DNA from: an uncultured Lachnospiraceae bacterium
GTDB taxonomy: Bacteria; Bacillota; Clostridia; Lachnospirales; Lachnospiraceae
Reading direction: 5' to 3'
Assembly (NCBI GenBank): GCA_910584965.1
Contig: CAJUDZ010000039.1
Coordinates: 1-26,586, forward strand
Length of the DNA: 26,586 nt
Part shown: in pieces, positions 15,177-23,555 of the stretch
Layout: every line of letters begins with the position of its first letter
Numbering within the stretch: the stretch's first letter is position 1
The notes under the pieces: model-generated
The model's database searches: none
Told to the model about the DNA's origin: nothing
The model's input: only the letters and a program-made list of their open reading frames with translations
Made by a program: the position numbers and the translations under genes

Positions 15177-15310
15177 TCAAACGAAAAAGATTTGAACAGC
15201 AGACCGTAGAATTTTTGCGAAGCTGCCGTTGATGTGCGCAGGTTGTGTCCGCGGGTAAGAGCCTCTTCTCACCATATATGCCAAAATGCTACATTACTTC
15301 AAATAAATAA

Positions 15311-15383
15311 CATAAAAATAGCATAAAGACATAAAATGTACAAAATAGTGTTATTTACACGTCGCATAAAGGTATGTTAAAAT
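15311..15383 (+). promoter_or_regulatory. Promoter of the alpha-galactoside operon with CATAAA repeats
   Basis: TTTACA (15354-15359), an 18-nt spacer and TAAAAT (15378-15383) lie ahead of the lipoprotein gene. Immediately upstream CATAAA occurs three times (starting 15311, 15322, 15330), and once more between the -35 and -10 (15365). Spacings of 11 and 8 bp upstream of the -35 would suit an AraC activator site, which is inference. Confidence 0.6.
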
Positions 15384-15414
15384 TTTTTTACTAAAACAGG
15401 GAAGGAGAAAAGCT

Positions 15415-16698
15415 ATGAAAAGGAAAGGAATAAGATGCCTGAAACTGACATTATGCTGTGCGGCGGCGGCGTTGGCGGTTCAAGGCTGCGGAGCTTCTTC
15501 AGACGATGGAAAGATCGAAATTGAAATTGTGCAGTACAAACCGGAAGCGGCCAATTACTTCAAGGTGGTCGAAGAAGAGTTCAATGCGACGCACGACAAT
15601 ATCCATCTGACGATTAGCTCCCCCAACGATGCAATGACGATTTTGAAGACAAGATTTATCAGAGAGGATTATCCGGATATCATCGGAATCGGAGGAGATA
15701 TCAACTATTCCTATTTCGTGGATGCGGAAATTCTGTCAGACGTTTCGGGTTATGAAGGAATGCAGTACATAAACCAGGGGTATCTGGACATAGCCGAAGC
15801 GCTCGAACTGGTTCCGACTGACGGAACTTACATTATACCGTATGTGGCAAATGCCGCGGGCGTTCTTTATAACAGAGATATGTTTGAAGAACACGGCTGG
15901 CAGATTCCCACAACATGGGATGAACTTCAGGCGCTGTGCGGCGAGATTCAGGCCGAAGGGATTCTTCCGTTATATTTTGGCTTTAAAGATACATGGACCT
16001 GCCTCGCGCCCTGGAATGCGATGGCGGTAGAGCTTTCACCTTCGGATACGACCAAACAGGTAAACAGGGGACAGACGAATTTTACGACAGAATACAGAGA
16101 GCTTTCGGAAAAATATTTACAGCTTTTGCAGTATGGGCCGGAAGGGCCGTTTGCATACAGCTATAACGATGCCTGTACGGCCTTTGCAAGGGGCGAATCG
16201 GCAATGTATATGATCGGAAGCTATGCGACGCCGCAGATTCTGTCCGTAAATCCCGATCTGAATATCGACTCTTTTGTCATGCCGGCAAGCGATTCGGCGG
16301 ATGACCGGACATTAAATTCCGGTATCGACCTGGGATTCTGCGTGATGGCCGACTGTGAGAACAAAGAGGCGGCCTATGAAGTATTGAACTTCCTGTATGC
16401 GGATGAAAATTTGCAGAAATATATTAACGACCAGAATGCGGTTCCCTGCAAAACGGGAGATTTCGAGCTGTCACCCATGCTGGACGGTATGCTTGCTTTT
16501 ATCGAGTCAGGAAACATGACGGATTACCAGGATCATTATTATCCTTCCGAGATGTCTGTGGATGCGCTTTTGCAGACTTATCTGATCGAACAGGATACGG
16601 ATAAGTTCCTGTCAAACTTTGATGCGAACTGGCAGCGGTATAACAGAGACATTATCCGTATGGTACAGGATTATGAAGCGGCAAATGGAGGCTCATAA
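15415..16698 (+). CDS. ABC transporter sugar-binding lipoprotein (MsmE-like)
   Basis: The 427-residue protein is a family 1 extracellular solute-binding protein. It has a lipoprotein signal ending in AVQGC (C25), a mature N-terminus GASSDDGKIEIEIVQYKPEAANYFKVVEEEFNATHDNI, the YNRDMFEEHGWQIPTTWDEL segment and the GESAMYMIGSYATPQIL region of MsmE/RafE-like binders. The lipobox is slightly unusual, with Gln at -2. AGGAG lies about 8 nt before the ATG. It probably captures raffinose, melibiose or related alpha-galactosides, because the same-strand genes downstream are two permeases and an alpha-galactosidase. It is expected on the outer face of the cytoplasmic membrane. Confidence 0.93.
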   Translation: MKRKGIRCLKLTLCCAAAALAVQGCGASSDDGKIEIEIVQYKPEAANYFKVVEEEFNATHDNIHLTISSPNDAMTILKTRFIREDYPDIIGIGGDINYSYFVDAEILSDVSGYEGMQYINQGYLDIAEALELVPTDGTYIIPYVANAAGVLYNRDMFEEHGWQIPTTWDELQALCGEIQAEGILPLYFGFKDTWTCLAPWNAMAVELSPSDTTKQVNRGQTNFTTEYRELSEKYLQLLQYGPEGPFAYSYNDACTAFARGESAMYMIGSYATPQILSVNPDLNIDSFVMPASDSADDRTLNSGIDLGFCVMADCENKEAAYEVLNFLYADENLQKYINDQNAVPCKTGDFELSPMLDGMLAFIESGNMTDYQDHYYPSEMSVDALLQTYLIEQDTDKFLSNFDANWQRYNRDIIRMVQDYEAANGGS

Positions 16699-16715
16699 CA
16701 GAAAAGAAAGGAAGC

Positions 16716-16735
16716 GTCCGGGAAATCATTCCTGA
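16716..16735 (+). other. Weak hairpin between binding-protein and permease genes
   Basis: GTCCGGGAA-ATCA-TTCCTGAC forms an imperfect stem in the 61-nt gap after the binding-protein gene. Such hairpins often keep the 5' message more abundant, but the pairing here is imperfect and there is no T run. Confidence 0.3.
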
Positions 16736-16759
16736 CACAGAAAGGAGCAAAATTGAATT

Positions 16760-17641
16760 ATGAAAATATTTTCTTCGAAAAATGACAGACAAAGAACATT
16801 TTTATTGATTACAATTCCGATTCTGGCACTGTTTGTCTGCTTTAATACGATTCCGCTGATTCGGGGTGTAATTTACAGCTTTACGAATTTCAGAGGGTTC
16901 GGAAAATATGACTGGGTTGGATTCAGAAACTACATTGATTTGTTTTCCGATGCCCGCGTTGGAAAATCTTACCTGTTTACAATTAAACTGGCGGTTGTAT
17001 CGACGATCGTGGTAAATATTATCAGCCTGATTCTTGCGCTTGGATTGAACAGTAAAATCCGCGCGAAAGGATTTTTCCGCGGGGCATACTTTTTACCGAA
17101 TATATTGGGTTCCCTCGTTGTCGGCTATATTTTCAATTATTTCTTTACTTACATTCTGCCTGCACTGGCAGACATGGCCGGCCTGAAAGGCATGAGCACG
17201 AGTATTCTTTCCAGCCCGAGCAAGGCATGGATCGGTATTATGATCGTGTGCGCGTGGCAGGCGATTGCCATGAATACCATTATTTATATTTCCGGTCTCC
17301 AGACGGTTCCGGAAGACGTATATGAGGCGGGCGGCCTGGACGGCGCGACCGGATGGAAACAGTTCAAACTGCTGACTTTCCCGCTGATCATTCCGTTTTT
17401 CTCAATCAATATGGTGCTCAGCGTGAAGAACTTCCTGATGGTATTCGATCAGATCATGGCGTTGACAAAGGGCGGTCCGGCACAGAGCACGGAATCCATT
17501 TCCTACCTGATTTATAACAACGGTATGTCAGGCGGACAGTTCGGATTCCAGAGTGCGAATGCGGTTGTATTCTTTATCGTAATCGTTGCTATTTCTGTTG
17601 CGCAGATGAAATTTTCCGGATCAAAGGAGGAGCAGTTATGA
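16760..17641 (+). CDS. Sugar ABC transporter permease, MalF/MsmF type
   Basis: The 293-residue inner-membrane permease has six predicted TM segments. It carries the EAA loop that contacts the ATPase, VYEAGGLDGATGWKQFKLLTFPLI (about 190-213). The N-terminal start (TFLLITIPILALFVCFNTIPLIRGVIYSFTNF) is typical of the first permease in MsmEFG systems. AGGAG lies about 13 nt before the ATG, a slightly long spacing. Its TGA overlaps the next ATG (ATGA at 17638-17641), showing coupling. Confidence 0.93.
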   Translation: MKIFSSKNDRQRTFLLITIPILALFVCFNTIPLIRGVIYSFTNFRGFGKYDWVGFRNYIDLFSDARVGKSYLFTIKLAVVSTIVVNIISLILALGLNSKIRAKGFFRGAYFLPNILGSLVVGYIFNYFFTYILPALADMAGLKGMSTSILSSPSKAWIGIMIVCAWQAIAMNTIIYISGLQTVPEDVYEAGGLDGATGWKQFKLLTFPLIIPFFSINMVLSVKNFLMVFDQIMALTKGGPAQSTESISYLIYNNGMSGGQFGFQSANAVVFFIVIVAISVAQMKFSGSKEEQL

Positions 17642-18480
17642 AAAACACAACAAGTGCAGTTAAAGCGAATAAAACTGTCATGGTGCTGTTGATTCTCGGC
17701 CTTTCGACGATTATTTTTCCGCTGTATATGACGATCATTATCGCGTTTAAGCAGCCTTCGGAAATGACAAACAGCATCAGCGGCCTTTTATCCCTGCCGA
17801 AGACCTGGAGCCTTAATAATTTCAGGGAGGCGATGGAAGTAACGGATTTCTGGCGTTCATTGCGGAACAGTCTTCTGATTTCCGTATCAACCGTAGTATT
17901 GTCGATTATGGTTCACTCCTTAATGGGGTATACTTTAGGAAGAAATAAAAAAAGCAAGTTTTATAATTTTGTTTATCTGTTCATTGTCAGCGGTATGTTC
18001 GTGCCTTTCGCAATTCTGATGATGCCTCTGGCAAAGCAGACGGCGGAACTCGGACTGGCAAACTGGTTCGGTGTTGTTCTTCTGTATGTCGTATTTTATA
18101 TGCCGATGAACGTCATGCTGTATTCGGGGTATCTTGTGAATATTCCGCTGGCGCTCGAAGAGGCGGCCAGAGTAGACGGCGCTTCCACCTGGCGCACATA
18201 CTGGAAGATTATTTTCCCGATTATGAAGCCGATGCACGCAACCGTCGCGGTTATCACGGCGCTGGCGGTATGGAACGACGTTATGACGCCGCTCGTAATT
18301 ATGGCAGGTTCTTCCCAGAACACGCTGCCGCTTGCACAGTTAAATTTCCAGTCACAGTTTGGAACGAACTATAACCTGGCATTTGCGTCTTACCTGCTGT
18401 CGCTGATTCCGATTCTGGTGTTCTATCTGATCTGCCAGAAACAGATTTTGAACGGTGTTGTGAATGGTGCGGTAAAATAA
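17638..18480 (+). CDS. Sugar ABC transporter permease, MalG/MsmG type
   Basis: The 280-residue permease has six predicted TM segments and the EAA motif LEEAARVDGASTWRTYWKIIFPIMKP (about 178-203). Its start overlaps the first permease by 4 nt and is preceded by AAGGAGGAG. Together the two proteins form the translocation pore for the binding protein at 15415. No ATP-binding subunit is encoded nearby. MsmX/MsmK-type shared ATPases normally serve such transporters, so the energy source is inferred to lie elsewhere in the genome. Confidence 0.93.
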   Translation: MKNTTSAVKANKTVMVLLILGLSTIIFPLYMTIIIAFKQPSEMTNSISGLLSLPKTWSLNNFREAMEVTDFWRSLRNSLLISVSTVVLSIMVHSLMGYTLGRNKKSKFYNFVYLFIVSGMFVPFAILMMPLAKQTAELGLANWFGVVLLYVVFYMPMNVMLYSGYLVNIPLALEEAARVDGASTWRTYWKIIFPIMKPMHATVAVITALAVWNDVMTPLVIMAGSSQNTLPLAQLNFQSQFGTNYNLAFASYLLSLIPILVFYLICQKQILNGVVNGAVK

Positions 18481-18526
18481 TAGTAAAAGTAAAAAACGTC
18501 CGCGGGGCGGGCAGACAGGAGTAATT

Positions 18527-20707
18527 ATGGCGATTCATTATCAACGTGAGAAGCAGATTTTTTCGCTGCATACGGAACATACGACTTACCAGATGAAAGT
18601 AGATGATCTCGGCTTCTTGCTGCACCTGTATTATGGGAGCAGTATATCCGGCGATATGGATTACCTGTTGACTTATTACGACAGAGGTTTTTCCGGCAAT
18701 CCGGCGGATGCGGGCGACAACAGAACGTATTCGCTGGATGCGCTGCCACAGGAATATCCGGTGCTGGGTGTGGGGGATTACAGAAACAGTGCGCTTGTGA
18801 TTCACAATGCGGACGGTTCGGATTGCTGTGATCTGCGTTATGTCAGCCATGAGATCAAAGAAGGCAAGTATGAGCTGCCGGGACTTCCGGCGGTTTATGC
18901 GGAGGAAGAGGATGCGCAGACACTGGAAATTGTTTTGGAAGACGCCGTAAGCGGCGTACAGGTACGGCTCTTATACGGCGTGCTTGAGAAAGAAGATATC
19001 ATTACAAGAAGCGCGGTCATTGTAAACCGCGGTAAGGATGCTGTGACCATAGAGAAAGCAGCATCGTCATGTTTGGATTTTCTTACAGGCGACTATGAGC
19101 TGCTCAGCTTTTATGGAAGACATGCGATGGAGCGTAATTTGCAGCGTACAGAGATTGTGCATGGCAGTTATGCGATCGGGAGCCGCAGAGGCACATCGAG
19201 CCATCAGTATAATCCGGCGGTCATTCTTGCAAAGAAGGGTACAACGGAAGATTATGGCGGATGCTATGGTATGGTATTTGTTTACAGCGGAAATTTTCTG
19301 TTCGAGGCGGAAAAAGACCAGTATGACCAGACAAGGGCTGTTATGGGACTGCAAAGCGAATACTTCCATTATCCGCTGGCGGAAAAAGAACAGCTGATCG
19401 TTCCGGAGACGATTCTGACCTACTCCGGCAGCGGGCTGGGAGAGCTGTCGCAAAGGTACCATCGCTGTATCAGGGAGCATATTTGCAGAGGAAAGTACAG
19501 CAGACAGGCAAGGCCCATACTGCTTAACAGCTGGGAAGCCGCTTATTTTGATTTTACAGGGGAGACAATTCTGAAGCTGGCAGCGAGCGCGGCGGAACTT
19601 GGTATCGACATGGTCGTGATGGACGATGGCTGGTTCGGGAAAAGGGATGATGACAACAGCGGGCTGGGAGACTGGCGCGTGAATGAAGAAAAGCTGGGCT
19701 GTACGCTTGGCGAGCTGATCAGGGGCGTAAATGACGCCGGCGTAAAGTTCGGTATCTGGATTGAGCCGGAAATGGTCTCCGAAAACAGCGATTTGTACAG
19801 AGAGCATCCGGACTGGGCCATGCGGATTCCAGGCAGAAAGCCGGTACGCGGCAGAAATCAGCTGATGCTTGATTTTTCCAGGGAGGATGTAAGAAAATTA
19901 ATTTTCGAACACATATGTGACATATTGGACCAGGGAAATATCGAATATGTCAAATGGGATATGAACCGCAGCATTGCGGAAGTATATTCCGCAGTCAACT
20001 GTCCGGGCAGAGTAACCTATGATTATATGCTTGGGGTTTATGATTTTTTGGAAAAGCTGATGCAGAGATATCCGAACCTTCTGATAGAAGGGTGCAGCGG
20101 CGGCGGCGGCCGGTTTGATGCCGGGATGCTGTATTATACCCCGCAGATCTGGTGCAGCGATAATACGGATGCGGTGGACAGACTGCGGATTCAATATGGG
20201 ACTTCTTTCTTTTATCCGGTATCGGCGGTCGGCTCCCATGTGTCGGCTTCACCGAACCACCAGACAGGACGGAGCACGAGCCTGCACACGCGGGGCGTCG
20301 TGGCGATGGCAGGCACTTTCGGGTATGAGCTTGCTACGGACGGTTTGACGGAAGCGGAAAAAGAAGAAATTAAAAAACAGATCGTACAATATAAAAAGTA
20401 CGCGGATCTGATTCAAAACGGTTATTACTATCGTCTGTCGAATCCATTTCAGGATGCCTGTGCGGCATGGATGTTCGCGGCGAAGGATAAAAAAACTGTG
20501 CTTTTGAATGTCGTGCTGTTGGAGAATCATGGTAACATGACAATAACTTATGTGAAGTTAAAAGGACTTGCGGCGGATGCTCTGTATGAAGATACGGAGA
20601 CCGGAAATTGCTATTATGGTTCCGCGCTGATGGAGGGGGGGCTTCCGATGCCAGCGGAAAAAAAGGAATATCCGGCTTACCAGAAGGAATTACGGATGGT
20701 AAAATAA
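18527..20707 (+). CDS. agaA: Alpha-galactosidase, glycoside hydrolase family 36 (AgaA-type)
   Basis: The 726-residue GH36 enzyme releases terminal alpha-1,6-galactose from raffinose, stachyose or melibiose by a retaining mechanism. The catalytic nucleophile is D478 in YVKWDMNRS, and the acid/base is D548 in WCSDNTDAVDR. These positions match those I recall for Geobacillus AgaA. VVMDDGWFGKRDDD (363-376) and ECCSGG-like EGCSGGGGRFD (521-531) line the substrate pocket. The N-terminal beta-supersandwich covers about 1-325, the barrel about 325-640. No signal peptide is seen, so it acts in the cytoplasm after uptake. AGGAG lies 6 nt before the ATG; 46 nt separate it from the permease. Confidence 0.96.
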   Translation: MAIHYQREKQIFSLHTEHTTYQMKVDDLGFLLHLYYGSSISGDMDYLLTYYDRGFSGNPADAGDNRTYSLDALPQEYPVLGVGDYRNSALVIHNADGSDCCDLRYVSHEIKEGKYELPGLPAVYAEEEDAQTLEIVLEDAVSGVQVRLLYGVLEKEDIITRSAVIVNRGKDAVTIEKAASSCLDFLTGDYELLSFYGRHAMERNLQRTEIVHGSYAIGSRRGTSSHQYNPAVILAKKGTTEDYGGCYGMVFVYSGNFLFEAEKDQYDQTRAVMGLQSEYFHYPLAEKEQLIVPETILTYSGSGLGELSQRYHRCIREHICRGKYSRQARPILLNSWEAAYFDFTGETILKLAASAAELGIDMVVMDDGWFGKRDDDNSGLGDWRVNEEKLGCTLGELIRGVNDAGVKFGIWIEPEMVSENSDLYREHPDWAMRIPGRKPVRGRNQLMLDFSREDVRKLIFEHICDILDQGNIEYVKWDMNRSIAEVYSAVNCPGRVTYDYMLGVYDFLEKLMQRYPNLLIEGCSGGGGRFDAGMLYYTPQIWCSDNTDAVDRLRIQYGTSFFYPVSAVGSHVSASPNHQTGRSTSLHTRGVVAMAGTFGYELATDGLTEAEKEEIKKQIVQYKKYADLIQNGYYYRLSNPFQDACAAWMFAAKDKKTVLLNVVLLENHGNMTITYVKLKGLAADALYEDTETGNCYYGSALMEGGLPMPAEKKEYPAYQKELRMVK

Positions 20708-20779
20708 TGCGGTCCACAGTGTAATTGAAGGGGTGGAAGATATAGAAATAAACAGACGAGAAAGGCACAGGCATTTGTA

Positions 20780-21169
20780 ATGGAAGAACGGCTGAAGTGT
20801 TATCTGAAAGAAATGGAAGCGCAGTCAGCGAAGTGGGAGAAACAGGGTGAAGATGCCATGTCTGAGCAGGAACGGAAATGCCGCATGGAAGATTTGCTGA
20901 TACAGATCGGCTTTTTCCGGCATGAACGGCTGATCCACCTGATCGTAACGGCAGTTTTCGCACTGATCACGATGCTCGCCATTCTGGGCACGCTGATTGC
21001 GCCGCAGCCGGCTCTTTTTATACTGATTATATTTTTAATGATATTGCTGATTCCTTATATCCGTCATTATTATATTCTGGAAAACGGCGTGCAGAAATTG
21101 TACCGGTACTATGACCGGCTGGCAGCGCAGAGTTTGGATGTGATTTTAAGGGAAAACAGGAAAAAGTGA
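20780..21169 (+). CDS. Small membrane protein of unknown function (two TM)
   Basis: The 129-residue protein has a charged N-terminal helix (about 1-50, rich in Glu, Lys and Gln), two hydrophobic segments (about 52-73 and 76-95) with only a few residues between them, and a basic C-terminal tail (YYDRLAAQSLDVILRENRKK). I do not recognise the family. It lies 72 nt after the alpha-galactosidase on the same strand and before a terminator, so it is probably the last gene of the operon. The ribosome site is weak (AGGCA), which leaves the exact start open. Confidence 0.7.
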   Translation: MEERLKCYLKEMEAQSAKWEKQGEDAMSEQERKCRMEDLLIQIGFFRHERLIHLIVTAVFALITMLAILGTLIAPQPALFILIIFLMILLIPYIRHYYILENGVQKLYRYYDRLAAQSLDVILRENRKK

Positions 21170-21215
21170 CTGCATATCATGGTAAATGCAGAAAACCAAA
21201 GCGAAAATAACAAAG

Positions 21216-21247
21216 AAATCCGTGACACCTCGGTGCTCACGGATTTT
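21216..21247 (+). terminator. Terminator of the alpha-galactoside operon
   Basis: AAATCCGTGA pairs with TCACGGATTT across an 11-nt loop, ending in TTTT. It lies about 45 nt after the small membrane protein gene. The T run is short. The reverse strand begins with AAAATCCG and could serve the convergent tRNA. Confidence 0.75.
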
Positions 21248-21310
21248 CTGTCTTTAATATCCAATCATTTCCCATATTTTCCGGTCGAGGCTGGACTAAG
21301 GACTTTCTGA

Positions 21311-21381
21311 AGCAGGTAAGGGGAATCGAACCCCCCTCCCTAGCTTGGGAAGCTAGTGTTCTACCGATGAACTATACCTGC
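21311..21381 (-). tRNA. tRNA-Gly (anticodon CCC)
   Basis: On the minus strand GCAGGTA (5' end 21381) pairs with TACCTGC. The anticodon stem CTAGC/GCTAG holds loop TTCCCAA, giving CCC for Gly GGG. The T loop TTCGATT lies within a GGGGG/CCCC-type stem. No CCA is encoded. A -10 box TATACT lies at 21395-21390 upstream on the minus strand. Confidence 0.95.
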
Positions 21382-21431
21382 ATGAATCCAGTATAGCACT
21401 AAATGGCATAAAAGGGAAGAAAAATTTGTAC

Positions 21432-21469
21432 TTGACAAAAATATTCAATATGATATCATAATGATATCA
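21432..21469 (+). promoter_or_regulatory. Promoter of the SPFH cassette overlapped by two TGATATCA palindromes
   Basis: TTGACA (21432-21437) with a 16-nt spacer gives TATCAT (21454-21459) as -10. Two perfect 8-bp palindromes TGATATCA (21451-21458 and 21462-21469) are centred 11 bp apart over and after the -10. The first is within a 12-bp palindrome TATGATATCATA. Tandem short palindromes one helical turn apart are how ribbon-helix-helix repressors bind, and such a protein is encoded in this cassette. The link is inference. Confidence 0.65.
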
Positions 21470-21545
21470 ATAAGAAATGATAATATTTTTTTAAATGATG
21501 CCTGGGATTTAAAATCCGCAGGCTGTGGAAAAGGATGGGTATTGT

Positions 21546-22565
21546 ATGAAAGAGAAAGTTTTAACGGGTAAAAAGCATGGAATGGCGGCATTGCTGGGTA
21601 TCATGTTACTGTTCATACTGGCGTTTGCCGCAGTGATTTTCGGGGCGGTCATGATAGAAAACGAAGAGAATCCGACGTTTTTGATTGCCGGGTTTGTACT
21701 GATCGTTCTGGCTTCGATTCTATGCGGAGGACTTAAAGTATTAAAACCGCAGGAAGCGCTCGTGCTGACACTGTTCGGCAACTACGTTGGAACCTTGAAG
21801 GATGCCGGTTTTTATTATGTGAATCCGTTCTGCTCCAGCGTCAATCCGGCCGCGAAAACGAAACTGAGCCAGAGCGGGGATGTGAGCGATTCGGCGGCCA
21901 TGCTGGCGATTGCCGCCGGCAAAACGGCAGGAGCGGGCGCAGAGGCGGCCAGTAGAAAAATATCATTAAAAGTGATGACGCTGAACAACAGCAGACAGAA
22001 AATTAACGACTGCCTGGGTAATCCGATCGAAATCGGCATTGCGGTTACATGGCGCGTGGTGGATACGGCAAAGGCCGTATTTGAGGTAGATAACTATAAA
22101 GAATTTCTGTCCCTGCAATGTGACAGCGCGCTCCGGGATATCGTGCGTATCTATCCTTACGATGTGGCGCCGAATGTGGATACGACCGGAGACGGCGTGG
22201 CGGATGAAGGCAGTCTGCGCGGTTCCAGCGAAATCGTGGCGGCGCGGATTCGGGACGAAATTCAGAAAAGGGTCGAGGAGGCCGGCATGGAGGTTATCGA
22301 AGCGAGAATCACTTATCTTGCCTATGCGACTGAAATTGCGGCGGTAATGCTGCAGAGGCAGCAGGCGTCTGCCATCATTGATGCGAGAAAGATGATCGTG
22401 GACGGGGCGGTCGGCATGGTGGAAATGGCGCTGGAGCGTCTGAATGAGAATCATACCGTAGAGCTGGATGAAGAACGTAAAGCGGCGATGGTATCCAATC
22501 TGCTTGTCGTTCTCTGCGGCAACCGTGACGCGCAGCCGGTCGTAAATTCGGGCAGTTTATATTAA
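21546..22565 (+). CDS. SPFH/Band 7 domain membrane protein
   Basis: The 339-residue protein has two N-terminal TM segments (about 14-36 and 44-62), then an SPFH domain (LKPQEALVLTLFGNYVGTLKDAGFYYVNPF, NPIEIGIAVTWRVVDTAKAVFEVDNYKEF) and a C-terminal helical region (about 225-310). SPFH proteins form membrane-scaffold oligomers. Two oddities are visible. An Ala/Gly-rich stretch (about 111-137) interrupts the early strands. A loop VDTTGDGVADEG (211-222) looks like a calcium-binding turn. The ATG at 21546 has AAGGATGGG upstream; an in-frame GTG at 21525 is possible. It heads a four-gene same-strand group. Confidence 0.88.
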   Translation: MKEKVLTGKKHGMAALLGIMLLFILAFAAVIFGAVMIENEENPTFLIAGFVLIVLASILCGGLKVLKPQEALVLTLFGNYVGTLKDAGFYYVNPFCSSVNPAAKTKLSQSGDVSDSAAMLAIAAGKTAGAGAEAASRKISLKVMTLNNSRQKINDCLGNPIEIGIAVTWRVVDTAKAVFEVDNYKEFLSLQCDSALRDIVRIYPYDVAPNVDTTGDGVADEGSLRGSSEIVAARIRDEIQKRVEEAGMEVIEARITYLAYATEIAAVMLQRQQASAIIDARKMIVDGAVGMVEMALERLNENHTVELDEERKAAMVSNLLVVLCGNRDAQPVVNSGSLY

Positions 22566-22596
22566 ATCCGGCGGTCCGGAACGATTTAGCAGCAGG

Positions 22597-22647
22597 ATAA
22601 GTTGAAAGGTTTTTCAACCGCGGATTTGTTTCGACGCTGACAGCGTC
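22597..22647 (+). other. Two small hairpins between the SPFH and ribbon-helix-helix genes
   Basis: The 125-nt gap contains GTTGAAA-GGTT-TTTCAAC and GACGCT-GAC-AGCGTC. Neither ends in a T run, so they look like processing or stability hairpins rather than terminators. Confidence 0.4.
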
Positions 22648-22690
22648 CCGGCTTCAAAGTTCGCAGGTTGAGAGAAAGGAAACGTCCAGT

Positions 22691-22891
22691 ATGGGTGATA
22701 CAGGCAAGAAGCAAGTGCCGCTCCGGCTTTCTGCCAAATTATACAATGCGATTGCGGCCTGGGCAGAAGACGATTTCCGCTCGGTCAACGGGCAGATCGA
22801 ATATCTTTTGACGGAGTGTGTGAGACAGCGGAAGAAAAACGGCAGATACGTTTCCGAAGAGTTGGATGTGCCGCCGGAACTTGATATATAA
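22691..22891 (+). CDS. Ribbon-helix-helix (Arc/MetJ-like) DNA-binding protein
   Basis: The 66-residue protein has an N-terminal strand (KKQVPLRLSAKLYNAI) and two helices (IAAWAEDDFRSVNGQIEYLLTECVRQRKK), the Arc-type ribbon-helix-helix layout that dimerises to insert a beta ribbon in the major groove. The C-terminal tail (YVSEELDVPPELDI) is acidic. AAAGGA lies about 12 nt before the ATG. It lies in an apparent operon after the SPFH gene. It may instead bind DNA elsewhere or act as an antitoxin, but no toxin-like partner is adjacent. Autoregulation through the TGATATCA pair at 21451-21469 is a reasonable guess. Confidence 0.83.
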   Translation: MGDTGKKQVPLRLSAKLYNAIAAWAEDDFRSVNGQIEYLLTECVRQRKKNGRYVSEELDVPPELDI

Positions 22892-23019
22892 AACGCGGAA
22901 GGCGGCCGGCGGAAGGACAGACGCAGGAAGGGCAGATGCAGATTTGCGGCTTTGCGTTGGCATAATGATGCTCCTTTCCGCGTGAGCGCTTCGGGATGTG
23001 TTTGGGAATGGAGAGCAGA

Positions 23020-23247
23020 ATGAAACATTTTCGTAAAATAATTGCCCCGATTATGATTGCGGTCATTATGGTCATATATTATATCGGAACTGCGGTATTT
23101 TTTATGGTAATTCCCGGTATTCCTGCCGGATTCAAAATATTGATGGTCGTAGTGCCTCTTATTTTGTCGGCAGTAATGATCGGTACATTAATAAGCAGAT
23201 GGAAAGAGATTCAAGGAGGAGAAGAAGATGATCTTAGTCAATACTGA
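23020..23247 (+). CDS. Small two-TM membrane protein of the SPFH/YbjQ cassette
   Basis: The 75-residue protein has a basic start (MKHFRKI), two long hydrophobic helices (about 8-31 and 37-58) split by a Pro/Gly turn (IPGIPAGF), and a short acidic tail (GGEEDDLSQY). The ATG at 23020 has GGAGAG 5-6 nt upstream and is preferred over 22996 and 23008. Its last 20 nt overlap the YbjQ gene, whose ribosome site lies inside it, so the two are translationally linked. I do not recognise a named family. Confidence 0.78.
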   Translation: MKHFRKIIAPIMIAVIMVIYYIGTAVFFMVIPGIPAGFKILMVVVPLILSAVMIGTLISRWKEIQGGEEDDLSQY

Positions 23248-23542
23248 TTACATCAGTGGAAAAGAACTGGAAATGCTCGGCATGGTAAAAGGAAGCACGA
23301 TCCAGTCCAAAAATGTCGGCCGCGACATTACACAGAGCTTTAAAACGCTCGTGGGCGGCGAGTTAAAAGCGTATACGGAAATGATGAACGATGCACGGGC
23401 GCTGGCGACCAAGCGTATGGTGGAAGAAGCAGAAAAACTCGGCGCGGATGCGGTAGTCAATATTCGTTATGCATCCGCAGCGGTAATGCAGGGTGCGGCG
23501 GAAGTGATGGCCTATGGCACGGCGGTAAAATTTAAGGCATAA
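23228..23542 (+). CDS. YbjQ/UPF0145 family protein
   Basis: The 104-residue protein matches the YbjQ family, small proteins that assemble into ring-like oligomers and are often labelled heavy-metal-binding without firm proof. Family marks include LGMVKGSTIQSKNVGRDI, the GGELKAYTEMMNDARALATKRMVEEAEKLGADAVVNIRY core and the C-terminal AYGTAVKF. AAGGAGGAG lies about 5 nt before the ATG. It is the last gene of the SPFH cassette and is followed by a bidirectional terminator. Confidence 0.92.
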   Translation: MILVNTDYISGKELEMLGMVKGSTIQSKNVGRDITQSFKTLVGGELKAYTEMMNDARALATKRMVEEAEKLGADAVVNIRYASAAVMQGAAEVMAYGTAVKFKA

Positions 23543-23555
23543 GAAAAAAATCGGG

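Noticed and set aside
19067..19807. Minus-strand 246-residue frame opposite the alpha-galactosidase
   Set aside because: Antisense to catalytic GH36 sequence, with no start signals.
22691..23247. Toxin-antitoxin pair formed by the RHH protein and the small membrane protein
   Set aside because: The genes are 128 nt apart, the membrane protein is overlapped with YbjQ, and its two-helix form with a charged tail does not match a known toxin.
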